DNA of 64,000 nucleotides from Zoroaster sp. YZ-2022 (Eukaryota > Echinodermata > Asteroidea > Forcipulatida > Zoroasteridae). Each line of letters opens with the position of its first letter. Position 1 is the first letter of the stretch. Shown here piece by piece: positions 1 through 11,353 of this stretch. The position numbers and the translations under genes were made by a program. The DNA lies in NCBI GenBank assembly GCA_029582265.1, contig CM055816.1, positions 99,541,039 to 99,605,038 on the forward strand. The letters run 5' to 3'. The notes beneath the pieces are model-generated. The model was not told where the DNA came from, did not search any database, and saw nothing but the letters and a program-made list of their open reading frames with translations.

Positions 1-83
1 AAATCACATTGATCTAAATGTGATTGGTAGTAGCAAAATTAAATAATTGCAAACAAAATTTTATTTTTAAGGAGAAATCATAT

Positions 84-903
84 CTATTTACAATAACTGT
101 CCAAATATCTGCTTGGCCATCTCACTCGCCTTCCAGAGCGCGTACATCTGTCTGATTTTTCTGGAACAGTGTTGGATGTAGTACATGTAGGTTTAGATGA
201 TGAAACTGGATTAGATTTCGCTGGAGTTGTTTTAAATTCGAAATCTGTGTGCGCAACTTTTAATCTGTCGATACTTATTGCATCATGTTTACCATGTATG
301 TCTAGGATGAAATATTTGTTTTTCCTTTGGATGACACAATATGGACCGTGGTAAGGAGGTTGTAGTGGCTTTTTGACTGAGTCAATTCGAACGAAAACAT
401 GCGTGCAAGTAAATAATTCTTCAGAAAGATGGCTTGATCGCTGATTGAGTCTAGTGGCTTTGGGTTGAAGTTCAGACATGTGGTGACGCAAACGGTCAAC
501 ATAATTGGTTGGATCTACAGATTTTAAATCATCCGAAGGGATGATGAATTCTCCTGGTAGTTTGAGTGTTGTGCCGAAAACTAGCTCTGCTGTACTGCAA
601 CCCAAATCTGTTTTTAAAGATGTTCGTATGCCCATCATTATCAAAGGTAACGATTCCGTCCATCGATTTGATTCATTTTGAGTCTTGAATGCTGATTTTA
701 GTTGTCTATGAAAACGCTCTACTAATCCATTTGCTTGAGGATGGTATACTGTAGTGCGAATGCGTTTACAACCTAAGAGTTTTGAAAGATTGTTAAAGAG
801 TTTGGATTCAAATTGACTACCTCTGTCAATGGTAATTGTTGCGGGTACCCCAAAAGTAGCTACCCATCTTTCGACAAAAGTTCTCGCCACTGTTTCTGCA
901 GTA
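84..903 (-). pseudogene. Ty3/Gypsy pol: integrase C-terminal half
   Basis: This is the C-terminal part of a Ty3/Gypsy integrase, which inserts retrotransposon cDNA into the genome. Visible are the second catalytic Asp in TIDRGSQFES, the catalytic Glu in HPQANGLVERF, and a C-terminal tail with a basic RSGRRVRWPSRY end before the stop at 84-86. The frame is open on to 926, but the last 23 bases belong to the inserted transposon, so Gypsy coding stops at 903. The N-terminal half lies at 11354 and beyond, on the same strand. The two halves are separated only by the EnSpm-like element. Positions 1-83 hold the start of the Gypsy 3' region and no LTR is visible. Confidence 0.9.
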
Positions 904-917
904 CACTGTAAAACCAG
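904..917 (+). repeat. EnSpm-like left terminal inverted repeat
   Basis: The 14 bases CACTGTAAAACCAG match the reverse complement of 11340-11353 exactly. The next bases diverge, TG here and GT on the other side. Confidence 0.92.
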
Positions 918-929
918 TGAACGCATGAC

Positions 930-1130
930 GCGTTTATAATTACGGCAATGTTAAACGCATAAACACATAAAAAGTTTACAACTTAAACACTATGCATTTA
1001 TATTCACTATGATAAACACGTGTTCACTAGTAATCGTGTGGGTGTACATTTCATTTGCCGAATTTCAGGCTGTACATGGCATGCTTACACCACGGGTGTG
1101 TTAGTGCATGCAATATAGACGTTGGCCAAT
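930..1130. repeat. Left subterminal repeats (TAAACAC)
   Basis: Short TAAACAC/GTGTTTA-like words recur in this stretch in both orientations, for example ATAAACACA, CTTAAACACT and GATAAACACGTG. The same words crowd the right end at 11044-11339. In CACTA elements such subterminal arrays are where the element's own protein binds; that role is inferred here. Confidence 0.7.
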
Positions 1131-1984
1131 ATTAATTAGTTTGTTTGGGGTTGTTATTTGTTTTTTTCTCTCCACCAAACGACCACCATAAACATGATGC
1201 TGACAACATATCTCGAACATAAACGCGCTGTTTAGTAAGTTTTCGCGGGCAAATGCTCGTTGGGAATCTATACGCATGCGCAAATACTTTTTGACCTCTT
1301 TTTAACCACGACCAAAAGCGCTGAGTCGACATCATTCTGTGTGCCCAAAGAGTTACCGAATTTCTACAATCTCTCCGAATAAAAACAGGTTTGAGCATGC
1401 TTATGTTGTTTTTATATATTTCAAGGTCAATCTCGAAACCGTAAAAGAATAATTAATGATTTAGTTTCCGTTAGTATAACCATTAATTATTGAATTTGTT
1501 GGCTGGTTGTCGTATTCTCACTACAGTACCACTGGCACTCTAGTCTAGTCAGTATAGTCTCCGGCGCCTTCACACAGTAATCGTAACGCAATGTAGGCCT
1601 ACAAATACAATGCTACATAACGTATAAACTCGTCCTATACGTTCATTAGGCGTGTGTGTGTGTGTGTGTGTATATTGTGTGGGTGAATTTTGTATTGTAT
1701 GCTGTGCGTGAATTATGGAACAGTGCATAACGTAGACCATAGTGAGGCTTGGCCTAACTAATCATTCTAATGTTATAAGATTGTTTGCATTATTATAATA
1801 TAAGTACTTTGATTTAGTGCCACTGCCCTGTGTTCTGTGTACGTTTTAGTTACTGTTTTAACATGTTTAAACTTTATGTTATTGATTTTATCGAATTTCC
1901 ATTGTGGCACACTAGGGCCGAGGGTCGCATGTGGGTGCAGCATATATTGGCATCTGCTAGCGCTAGATACACCTTTGGTATATT
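1131..1984. other. Transposon 5' region, no gene
   Basis: This is AT-rich DNA upstream of the transposase start. It holds a short (GT)n run near 1651-1672 and presumably the transposase promoter, but I could not pick out a TATA box with confidence. Confidence 0.5.
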
Positions 1985-3535
1985 ATGGAGTTCAAATGTT
2001 CCATGTGTTGCTTCGCTGATAATTCTTATGATAAATTTTTAACACATATTGTCCGATTTCACCGACACGATCCAAATTTTATCGTGTTTTGCAGTGTGAA
2101 TAATTGTTATTATTCAACGAAAAGCTGGAATGCTTTTAAAGTACATATGTGTCGAAAACACAAAGATCTGGGCCACCTTAACCTCAATGATAACCCTGAC
2201 CGTGAAGATAGTGATTCTAGTGCTGATGAAAATTATGGTGATGATGTTCCACTCTTTGGAAATGAGGATCAACACATGTCTCCAGAAGAAGTAACAAAAC
2301 AACAACATGTGTCATTTTCTCTGGCATTAGAGTGTGGTCACAACCTGACCCATTCTTCTGTAAGTGAGGTTATTCAGTCAGTGTCTTCATTGATTGATTA
2401 TCATGTGTCCATGTACAAGTCCTCAGTTAAACATGAGCTGAGCAATCGGGGCATTCCTTTCAACTTTCTGGAAACAATTAAAGTACATCATTCTATGACT
2501 GAAGTTGAAACAAGAAAGAAACGAGATGCACTCTATGAACATGAATACTTCTATGTTTCCCCAGAGGCTGTTAAATTGGGAGACAAATTTGTTACCATTA
2601 AGGGTAGTCTAGTTAAGAAAGACACTGTTGGTTATATCGTGCCCTTTTCAAAAAGTTTAGCTAACCTTTGGCGCATGCCAGACATTCAGCATTACATTGA
2701 CAATCCACACACTGGCCCTGCAGACTACATGTTTGATATTTGTGATGGACAAATCATACAATCTGATCCATTATGTAGGAGAAATCCTAGGGCCCTTCAA
2801 GTCATTATTCACACTGATGACATAGAAATGGTCAATCCAATTGGATCACACACCAAAAAACATAAACTCAGTATGTTTTATTATACATTGGGGAACATCC
2901 CACCAGAATTTCGGTCACAGCTGCATGCTATTCAATTGTTGGGTGTAGCAAAAACAAAGGATCTTAGGAAGTGTGGACCCGGTGTCTTGTTAAATGATTT
3001 CATCACAGATGCAAAAAGTCTGTGTTCAGGTGGTCTTGAAGTGAATGTAAATGGAGTGCATGTCAGGCTTGAGGGTAAGGTGGTTTTTGCCTCGTGTGAC
3101 ACTCCAGCAGCCAACTGGTTTGGAGGATTTAAGGAGGGTGTTTCTTTTGCACTCAAGGGTTGCAGGAATTGTGACGGCACACAGTTTGACATGAAGCATA
3201 AGTTCTTAGAAAAGGAATTTAATCTCAGAGATGAAGTGGAACATAGACAAAGGTGTATCATGCTTGATGGTAATTTGTCAAAACCTGCAAGGGAATATTG
3301 GAGCAAGCAGTGGGGCATCAACAATCAAAGCTGTCTCCACAGTATTCCAGATTTCAGATTATGCTCAGGTTTTGTGCAGGACCCTATGCACATATTTCTA
3401 GAAGGTTTGATCCCCCATGAGCTCAAGTACATGTTGTACGACTTTATCTGTGTTTCAAAGTACTTCACTTTGAAATGGCTTAATGCGAGAATCACTTCGT
3501 TCCCGTATTCTTATCTGGAAGTAGGGCAAGCCTGA
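1985..3535 (+). CDS. EnSpm-like transposase, N-terminal part (516 aa)
   Basis: This is the main part of a metazoan EnSpm/CACTA-type DDE transposase, which cuts and joins the element's ends. Two C2H2-type fingers sit at the N-terminus: CSMC...H...H at about residues 5-26, then C...C...H...H to about residue 59. They are followed by an acidic linker. The catalytic core includes HTDDIEMVNPIGS (about 277-289) and VVFASCDTPAANWFGGF (about 363-379); I take these as the first two acidic residues of the DDE triad. DPMHIFLEG follows near residue 470. The first ATG at 1985 directly precedes the zinc finger, so I chose it. The reading frame ends early at YLEVGQ because of a one-base indel near 3525. The protein continues in the next frame at 3546-4460. 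Confidence 0.85.
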   Translation: MEFKCSMCCFADNSYDKFLTHIVRFHRHDPNFIVFCSVNNCYYSTKSWNAFKVHMCRKHKDLGHLNLNDNPDREDSDSSADENYGDDVPLFGNEDQHMSPEEVTKQQHVSFSLALECGHNLTHSSVSEVIQSVSSLIDYHVSMYKSSVKHELSNRGIPFNFLETIKVHHSMTEVETRKKRDALYEHEYFYVSPEAVKLGDKFVTIKGSLVKKDTVGYIVPFSKSLANLWRMPDIQHYIDNPHTGPADYMFDICDGQIIQSDPLCRRNPRALQVIIHTDDIEMVNPIGSHTKKHKLSMFYYTLGNIPPEFRSQLHAIQLLGVAKTKDLRKCGPGVLLNDFITDAKSLCSGGLEVNVNGVHVRLEGKVVFASCDTPAANWFGGFKEGVSFALKGCRNCDGTQFDMKHKFLEKEFNLRDEVEHRQRCIMLDGNLSKPAREYWSKQWGINNQSCLHSIPDFRLCSGFVQDPMHIFLEGLIPHELKYMLYDFICVSKYFTLKWLNARITSFPYSYLEVGQA

Positions 3536-3545
3536 AGTTCTTGAT

Positions 3546-4460
3546 ATGAAACACATAAATGGAGATGGCAACTTAAAAAATACTTCTGCAGCCACCATGA
3601 CCTTAATTTGCATCTTGCCATTGATCATCTCTCAGAAGGTACCCAGGACAGAAGCAAAATGGATCAATTTCCTGAGGCTTGTTCAGATGACTCTTCTGTC
3701 CACAAGTCCATGCTGTAATCAAACTACAGCTGATTTACTTGCTCAGATCACATATGATCATCACACAACCTTTGCCAACATCTACCCTATGGGAAGAATA
3801 ACACCTAAGATGCACTACTGTGTGCACCTCCCAAGACAAATGATTCTCTATGGCCCATTACGACATCAGTGGTGTATGCGTTTTGAGGCCAAACATGGGT
3901 TTTTCAAAACAAAGAAATGGAGATGTTTTAAGAACCTGCCTTTAAGCATATGTTTGAAGCACCAGAAGTTTATGTGCTCCAAGCAGCTTGATTCACTTGG
4001 CAAGGGAACCCACAATTTCCTGTATTGTGGTGACATTATCAAGGAAGGTGTGTCCATAGTGATGAATGATGTATACCCAGAACTTGCTAACACAATAGCT
4101 ACAAGTGTAGGTATTGAACCTCATGATGGCCTGCAGGCCTACAAGACAACTAATGTTGTAATTCTTGGTAAGGAATACAGACAAGGGTGCTGTATTGTCC
4201 TTTCCTATGAAGATGAATTACCCAAGTTTGGTTTGTTAGAAGCAGTGTTGATAATCAACGATGAAAAGATATTCATTGTTGAGGGCATGGAAATCAACAA
4301 CTTTGATGTCCATATTATGTCATATGTGTTGGAGTGTACTGGTCAACGCTCCGCGGTTCAATATTCACAGTTATTTTCGAAGTGGCCTCTGAGTGTGCAT
4401 GAACATGAGGGAAAAAAGTGTGTGATCAATAAGTATTCACATGTGTGTGAACTGTTTTAA
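3546..4460 (+). pseudogene. EnSpm-like transposase, C-terminal part after frameshift
   Basis: This is the C-terminal third of the same transposase, in a different frame. The frame is open a few codons upstream of 3546 and joins the first part if one base is added or removed near 3525. It contains RITPKMHYCVHLP followed by WCMRFEAKHGFFK, where the Glu is the likely third DDE residue. Next comes the LxxxLxxRHQ-like helix and a C-terminal region ending WPLSVHEHEGKKCVINKYSHV, typical of this animal transposase family. The ATG at 3546 is probably not a real start. A single frameshift suggests recent inactivation, or a sequencing error in the GGG run. Confidence 0.8.
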
Positions 4461-4582
4461 ACTCATATTTAAGATTGATGGCCCATGTTTTGCGTCAAAT
4501 GACAACTTTCATTACAGAAAGGAAAAACAAACATTAAAATACGTGCCTATGCAATTCAGGCTTGCAATTTTACATGTAGATA

Positions 4583-4750
4583 ATATACAAATATTGAGTG
4601 CATTGTCGCAGAATATAACCACAAGGTGAAATCTGGACTAATCCATTTAATGAGGCGAAGCCGAGTGAAATGGAACAGTCCAGATTTCACCAAGTGATTA
4701 TATTCAGCGACAATGCACGAACGAAATGCATTCAATATTTGTTTTATATA
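4583..4750. mobile_element. Foldback MITE
   Basis: This is a near-complete palindrome. CAAATATTGAGTGCATTGTC at the left returns inverted at the right, as does GGTGAAATCTGGACT near the centre. The right arm has about 13 extra bases (roughly 4720-4732). The outer ACAAATATTGA-TGC ends recur at 12610-12735, so these may be one family. No coding capacity. Confidence 0.7.
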
Positions 4751-5190
4751 ACTCACACATATATCCTTGTCATTTGATTTTTTCACAATAAACACAAAAT
4801 AGACACGGCTCCTCGTCCACCCCACACTCTGAAAATTCTAAAAACCCCATCTAAACAACGTGGACGACTAGATGTAGACACCAATGACCTTGCCTTGTTT
4901 GGACGAAGGGGTGGGAACGATTATTTTGGGAACGACGCTGGGAATTAAGCGTTGAAAATCCATATTCGACATACTATAATTATCCATAGACAGTCCAATG
5001 TTGCAGATGTTTAATACATGGCAAAATTAAGGATGACACGTGACGCGTGTTCCACGAATCAAATGACAATGATCTATGTGTGTGGTATATATATTTAATT
5101 TATGTTTTGATCTGTTCTATGAATATTTAGTTGTGCTGGTTGTACACTATACAAATAGATGAAATTCCTCACCCTACATCATTCCAATAA

Positions 5191-5604
5191 TGTGATGCGA
5201 TCTGGGAAAACCCGTCGGATGTCGGAGAACTTGTTTTGAAGATAATGTCAAAATGGTCGCCCCAAATTTTTTTGACAATTTGAGTTTTTGTTACCATTTT
5301 AATTGTTAATATCTAAATGATCATTCTTGAAAATATTCAATAAAAATTCCATCATTTTATAATTATGTAAAAACATATGATGATAGATAATTAAAAAGCC
5401 GTCTTTGTGTTTTGTTTCCGCCATTGTTTCTTAAGGACAGCGGTGGCTATAACTTCCTGAGAGCATAACTCAAGTTATAGACAACCTAGAATCATAAATA
5501 AAACAGTTTTGAAAACAGCACAGTGTCCTTGTTAATTTGATGTATATAAAACAAAATGGCAAATTTTACCATGTGAAGGGTTTCCCCAGATCACATCACA
5601 TATA
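5191..5604. mobile_element. MITE with GTGATGYGATCTGGG ends
   Basis: Inverted ends of about 22 bp, TGTGATGCGATCTGGGAAAA at the left and the reverse complement with two mismatches at the right, enclose about 370 bp of AT-rich non-coding DNA. I could not settle on a target-site duplication, so the superfamily is open. Confidence 0.6.
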
Positions 5605-5742
5605 CTCAGTCGTGTATAGGAGCTCATATTCTAGCTTTGGTTTCACTCGATTGATCTTGACTTATATAACAACTAATATAGAGATATGCTCAATTCAATA
5701 TGCTCAAACCAATACTTCCTTACTCTTCTTTAGTGGCATATC

Positions 5743-8700
5743 ATGACAATATTTAAGTTGTGGAGTAGTGACAGGGCAATGAGAAAGAGCATTGCTTGTA
5801 GCAGTCTCGAAGAACTACTTGAAAAGGTATGTTTTAACATTGATTCATTTTTTATGTGTAAATCATGCAATATACACTTTCAATAGATACATGTATTTTA
5901 TTTATAAAGTGAAATACATTGACCATTTATATTGATTTGATAGATCAAAGTCATGTGGCCTTTTACACAAAAGTGGCTCTTCCGACTTCAGCCTCATTTC
6001 GAAGGGTTGCGTACTCTTCACAGATGTTCCTCCTCAATTTATACATGCTATCAAAAACAAATTTAAAAAGAGCAGATGACAATGATGTACATTTATGTGC
6101 AAATTTACAACTTAAAAGTAATATACATTCACAGAGATTTAACCAAAGCATTTGGCTCTGTTCCAAGATCAAATTGCCTTGCCCCAACAAGAAGAAAATA
6201 TCAGGCCTGATAACATATATGTTTAATAGAGCACACACTTAAAGGGACTATAAAGTGGTATTTTGTCACATTACATTTTTTGGCTTATTGTATGGTTTGA
6301 TATTATTTAACTTTAATTTATCACACACAAAATGTGTCCCTTAATTTTGCAATAATTTATCCATTTCTGTAGCACCCGGGGGTGCGCTTTCGTGACGTAG
6401 ACTCGGGCACCGATTTCGAGTAGAAAGTCTGGTGCCAAGTGGTCAAATGGGTACCAGTCACATCCAAGTGCATCACCGACCGACTGGATATTCCCAAGCT
6501 TATGTCACAAATTTATGTTAGTGAGCCCCTTTTTGGGGCGTGGGCTTCACCCCTTAATTTAGTTTTTAGTTTTTTGCGATGTAAACCTCCGATAAGTTTG
6601 AAAACAAAATGCGCTCGTAGGTTTATATGAGCATATTTTTAGTTTAAACTAGTAAAAATAGTATAATTCAATTAGTCCCTTTAAGCTCAATGAAGTATAT
6701 TTATCTAGTGTTATTAAAATTCTGCAAACGGGACAAAAGTATCATATTTAGCCTCCACCACTTTGGTTATTCATGCAGGCAAAGCAAAGTTTGGTCTTGC
6801 AGAGGATGCTGAAGTGACTGTGGTGACTGAATCAGATGGTACTGAGGTTGATGAAGATGAGGTGCTGCAAGAATTGGACAAAGGGACGGTATTGATTCTT
6901 CTAAATGTTGGAGAAAAATGGGAACCACCAACACTGGATATGTCTGCTTCTACTGGTCAATCTTGTTCAGAGAACACAAGCAATACAACTTCAGTTGAAA
7001 CAACTACCTCAGCTTCAACTTTGGATGCGACTTCATCAAGTGGAAGTGAAAATGATCATGGATTCAATTCCACTTCATCACGAGTTACAAAAGCAACACC
7101 ACTACCTTGTTTCAGTCCGCGTGTTGTCCAACATTTGAAATCTGCGACCGAGTCCTGTGTTTGGAGAGAGCTTATTTCAGAGGCAGCAAACTACTATGTG
7201 ACCAAATACCCTGACCTCAACAGTGCAGGAGAGTACTACACTATTGGCAAGAATATGTTCCTTGCCTTCCCATGTATTAAGCGTGAAGGAGAGCACGAGT
7301 GGGTAAGAATTATTTGAATGGAGTTTGCTACTATATGTGTATGTAAGATAATTTCTTGTAAAAGTTATTGGTATTAGGGCCATGTCACATGAGGCAATTT
7401 ACGGGCAACCAGTTCCAGGCAATATCTAAGAATAAAAGACATTCACATTTCAATGTTCACATAATTTTCTTGGGGATAGCAAGTTTTTGTCAGAAAAATG
7501 TCTGTTGTGCTACCAAAGTTTCTTTTGCATGCAGTACAGTTGGTTGCCTCCAAGTTGCCTATAAAATTGCCTTGTGTGACATGACCCTTAGATTGTAATG
7601 TTTCATTGGTCAAAAGCGAGTCACATGACATATTGCAAACTTTCAATGTTCGCTGATATCACTCTCAAGTGATGATACCCAGTTGTCATGGTTTTGTATT
7701 CTAATGCATGTTTTACAATTTATTTTTATTTCAGTCATTCTTCACCAAATGCCTCAGTCAGCGTATACGCCATATTCGTTGGAGCGAGAGAAAAAAGACA
7801 CAACCCCCCAAGAGAAGTTGTGGCGACAGTTCAAGCACCTGCAGTTTAGCTAAGGCTCCTCGTTATACAGCTATGCCTGCAAATACAAAGACTGCAACAC
7901 TGACTGCTGATGACTACGAGAAACATCTAGTTGAAATTCAACATGAATGGAGTAAAGGACAGACAAGAAGCAACAACCATCTGAAACTCCTTCTGCGAGA
8001 AAGTTTCAATTACACCCAAGAATGGATCCAGAGCCTACCAGATTCTAAGATGGAGCCGATATTAGAAATAATTCCTTGCTATGAAGATGGAACGATGGTA
8101 TGTGTCTTTCAGTGTTGCACCTTTAATATTGATTGAAGTGCTCCATCTCTTTTCATGTTCAAATAATAAGAACATTGGGAGTGTTCACCCCATTGGCTAT
8201 AATCTACCCCAAAACTATCATCTATGATTTCATCTGGAGTTACGTCACGATTGTTATCATATGCTTTTCAACAACTTTGATCAAATCACAGCGTAAATTT
8301 ATGATCAAACCTAACACCTTGTTTTTGTTTGACAAAATCTTAAGTCTAGTTGTGTTTGAAACTGGTAGAGAGAGCTACATGTATTACTTCACTTTTCAAG
8401 GCACTTGAACCTCAGTAAATCCAAAAAAGATTTACATACCTTTGTCATTTATTCTAAATTTATTTATTTACTTAATCACCAGATTACACATGATTTCCTC
8501 AAGGTCATCAGAGAATCATCCCAATCGATTACTGCTAAGACAGAGTTGTTCATTACTGCTGTAGAAGGCCTCATCGGTGCATCAGTAAAGGTACACACTA
8601 AAAACAATGTTATCATATTTACAATGTGTATTAATGCCATTTGATTTTTGAATGTCCTCTTCAGTGTTCACCAATTTAGTAAATAAGGCAAATATGCATG

Positions 8701-10090
8701 ATTTTGTCTGCACATCATTCTGCAGCCATCTTGGTCACCTTCCCTGTATACCCAGTTTGGTTGGCTGCCCCATGATACAACAACAAATGCCAGTATCGGC
8801 TTGTGTTTGGCTTTTACTCAAACATTCTTTCAACAGTGTAGCTATCGTTATGATACAAAGTTCTGCAGATCATAAAGGTACTTGGGAAGTTTTTTAGAAG
8901 TATAAACACTGTATATTTAAAATTAGTTGTCATCATCCCCCACCCCCAACCCCTCACCTGAACTAACAGCTCGGCAGAAACATACATTAAATTAACATTT
9001 ATTTATTTTGAAGGATTAGTCCTCTGCAGACTTTTGTGTCCATGTTTTAATTAAAATTTTTTTATTTTATTTTCCCCCCTAAAACTCTACACAGGAACCC
9101 GAGAGGAGTATACCTGTCATTCAGTACATTGAGAAGGCAACAGCTTTTGAGAAGGGGAAAGGGGTCAAGAGCAAGTCAGTCATCACCATCAAAGAGGTTT
9201 GTGGATGTTATGCAGTACTTCATTTTACTTCATTTTAAACTTAGACTCAACTTTAACAAATATTCATTCTTTTGTTACCCATTTTATGAAGATTTACCCA
9301 TTTCAATATATATTTAATTAAAATAAACCTTATGTGTGAACAAGACAATTTACAGTAGATTATTGTTATTACACCATGGCCCATGGCAGTCCATGTCATG
9401 AGAGTTATGGATTTTAAAGAGGCTTGTCTTAACCCTATACAGTGACAGACCCTATATACAATGCACTATATACAACTTTAAAGCAGCACTATAGCTATAT
9501 GTTATTGGCATTCACTTCATTTGGAATAACATCCAATAGTGTCATTGGAAGTATGAAAGGGTCAGTATTGTCACGCTGAAACTTGCAACAAAGCAATAGC
9601 GTACATTGTCACCAAACCATTATTGAAGGCATGTGTTCATAAACACTTAGACTGATGCAACAACTTTTATGCCAATCATGTGTTTAAAAAGTATGTTAAA
9701 GGAAGAGACATCATGCAATAAAAAGTATTGATTGTATTTTGTTTCTAATTTTCAGGATGTTCCTGATGATGAAATAGAAGCAGCACTGAGAACAGCTGAC
9801 ATGGAGCCACCACGGATCTTGATCATGAAGAGGGTGGTGCCATAACAGGTACCTTCATCATTGGAGATGGTGTTAGCATAAGTTGTCACACAACTGATAA
9901 GACTGTAACATCAGCGGTTATAACTTTGATTGGCGTTTACTACGTGTTTCATCTGGAATACCCAAAGATGTACTCACAGCTATTGGGTATATTGCAAACT
10001 CACTTACTGGGGGGCATACCATTCGACGGGAAGAAAAGTGCAAAGTATAGATCTTTCAGCACTGTAATGTGCAAAAAGCTGTCTGAGTGA
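5743..10090 (+). CDS. CIDE-N-like multi-exon gene inside the EnSpm-like element
   Basis: This is the second gene of the transposon. Exon 1 (5743-5826, ending GAAAAG|gtatgt) begins MTIFKLWSSDRAMRK and ends SLEELLEK. The next exon, acceptor near 6778, continues KFGLAEDAEVTVVTESDGTEVDEDEV and GTVLILL. Together these resemble a CIDE-N domain, a ubiquitin-like interaction fold known from DFF/CIDE proteins. Later exons keep phase 0 with AG/GT borders: to 7302, 7735-8097, 8483-8590, 9095-9196 and 9756 onward. After the exon 7 stop at 9843 a second frame continues to a stop at 10088-10090 (GVYYVFHLEYPKMYSQLLG), so a frameshift lies near 9825. The exon 1/2 junction is also off by one base. I infer a role in transposition, but the function is unknown. 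Confidence 0.65.
6243..6680. mobile_element. TTAA-flanked MITE (Kolobok/piggyBac-like site)
   Basis: AGGGACTA at 6243 and its reverse complement ending at 6680 are each flanked by TTAA (6239-6242 and 6681-6684). A TTAA duplication is typical of Kolobok and piggyBac. The AGGG start resembles the longer element at 26151-26644. It lies in the first intron of the CIDE-N-like gene. Confidence 0.6.
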
Positions 10091-10489
10091 TGTAATTTGT
10101 AGCTTTTGCCTTTAATTCATTCAGTCAGACTTCTGAACCTTCACACAAATATAATGTCAGTGGCATTATTACAAGAAGGTTTTAGCATTCTGTTGTTTTC
10201 TGTGCATTAAACGATGGTTGGTTGTTTGTATAGCACATTGTTCTTATAGTTAAACCATTTGTACATAATGTACAACTCGAGTTGAGTGTTTTAATGCCTC
10301 TAAATTGTGAACAAAGCAGTTCACCATGTGCTTCACTGATGATAGAAAGATTTGTTTCATTGGAGAACTTTCAAAATAGTACATTGGTGCTCTATTTTGC
10401 AATATGCATCATATGAGACCATTTTTATTTAAACAAGATTTCAGTAAAATAACTCAGTAGGGATACTGATTAAACAGACACTTGCTAAA

Positions 10490-10667
10490 CATAGGCGTAA
10501 CCAGACCGGGTGGGAAGGGAGAACTCTTGACCCCCTCTCCTTCCCCTCTTGCCCCCCAAATGAGATCGAAAAAATGCACAAATGAATGGTTTGATACATT
10601 AAATAGCCCCCCCCCCAATCATGTCTTTGCCCCCCCCCCCCGATGAAAATGTCTGGTTATGCCACTG
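10490..10667. mobile_element. Small hAT-type MITE
   Basis: The ends CATAGGCGTAACCAGAC and CAGTGGCATAACCAGAC (inverted) are flanked by a perfect 8-bp duplication TTGCTAAA at 10482-10489 and 10668-10675. An 8-bp duplication and CA...TG ends fit hAT. The interior is C-rich with two poly-C runs. Confidence 0.8.
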
Positions 10668-10675
10668 TTGCTAAA

Positions 10676-11043
10676 CAAAATTTTCAATGATTAGAATAAA
10701 GCCTACATCTGTCTGCATCTGTTTTGTTTTTAATCTTCATGACGTGGTTTGAAAAAAAAAAAAAACTGTTTCATGTACATGTAGTTATGATATATCTGTA
10801 ATAAGTATTATTTTGCAAAACTCCTACATTTTTTCACGATTATTTGCATTACTGACATACCACAAACAAAATTTATATGGAAAATGGTACAAAAATTACT
10901 TAAAGAAAAAGACTAACAAACAAAATCCCACAGATGCAAGTGTGAAAGCAGTATGTATTTATATTAGCAGCTGTTTTGTTTCCTTTGACTTTGTATCTTT
11001 GAAATTCAACACACTTGGGCAATTTAAAAATAGTGTTTAGATT
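10676..11043. other. Transposon 3' region, no gene
   Basis: AT-rich sequence downstream of the CIDE-N-like gene. A 75-codon open frame at 10813 has no recognisable content and I do not call it a gene. Confidence 0.4.
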
Positions 11044-11339
11044 TTAAACATTACTCATTATTATAAACGCGTGTATGTGTTCAAAAAGTGTTACAGGCCA
11101 TATACGCGTTAAAGTGTGTAACCCTTAAACACATAAACACGTTTACATTTAAGATGTGTTTAGTTTATAAACATCATTGTTAAACATGTTAGTGTGTTTA
11201 TATATAAACACTATGTGTTTTGAGAATAAACGTTATGTTCAACTATAAACATGTGTTCATGTGTTTATTCATATACACGTTTAGGTGTTCAAAAAGTGTT
11301 ACAGATTTGCGTTTAACTATGTATTCAGAAGTTAAACAC
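11044..11339. repeat. Right subterminal repeats (TAAACAC/GTGTTTA)
   Basis: This stretch holds at least ten copies of TAAACAC, GTGTTTA or close variants in both orientations, for example CTTAAACACATAAACACG and GTGTTTATATATAAACAC. It mirrors the array at 930-1130. These are likely binding sites for the element's proteins. Confidence 0.75.
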
Positions 11340-11353
11340 CTGGTTTTACAGTG
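11340..11353 (-). repeat. EnSpm-like right terminal inverted repeat
   Basis: CTGGTTTTACAGTG is the exact reverse complement of 904-917. It is followed by TA, the duplicated target dinucleotide. Confidence 0.92.

Larger units (their letters stand above)
904..11353 (+). mobile_element. EnSpm/CACTA-like DNA transposon, 10.45 kb
   Basis: The element starts CACTGTAAAACCAG at 904 and ends with the exact reverse complement at 11340-11353. TA flanks both sides (902-903 and 11354-11355). Deleting the element and one TA keeps the Gypsy integrase in one frame across the site, which fixes both boundaries. It carries a DDE transposase gene (1985-4460) and a multi-exon CIDE-N-like gene (5743-10090) on the plus strand. 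This two-gene layout, CACTG ends and repeats of TAAACAC near both ends fit CACTA-type elements. A 2-bp duplication is at the short end for the group. Both genes carry lesions, so this copy is probably not autonomous. Confidence 0.88.

Noticed and set aside
1101..1398. Minus-strand frames of 60-88 codons in the left end of the EnSpm-like element
   Set aside because: They have no domain and lie in transposon non-coding sequence.
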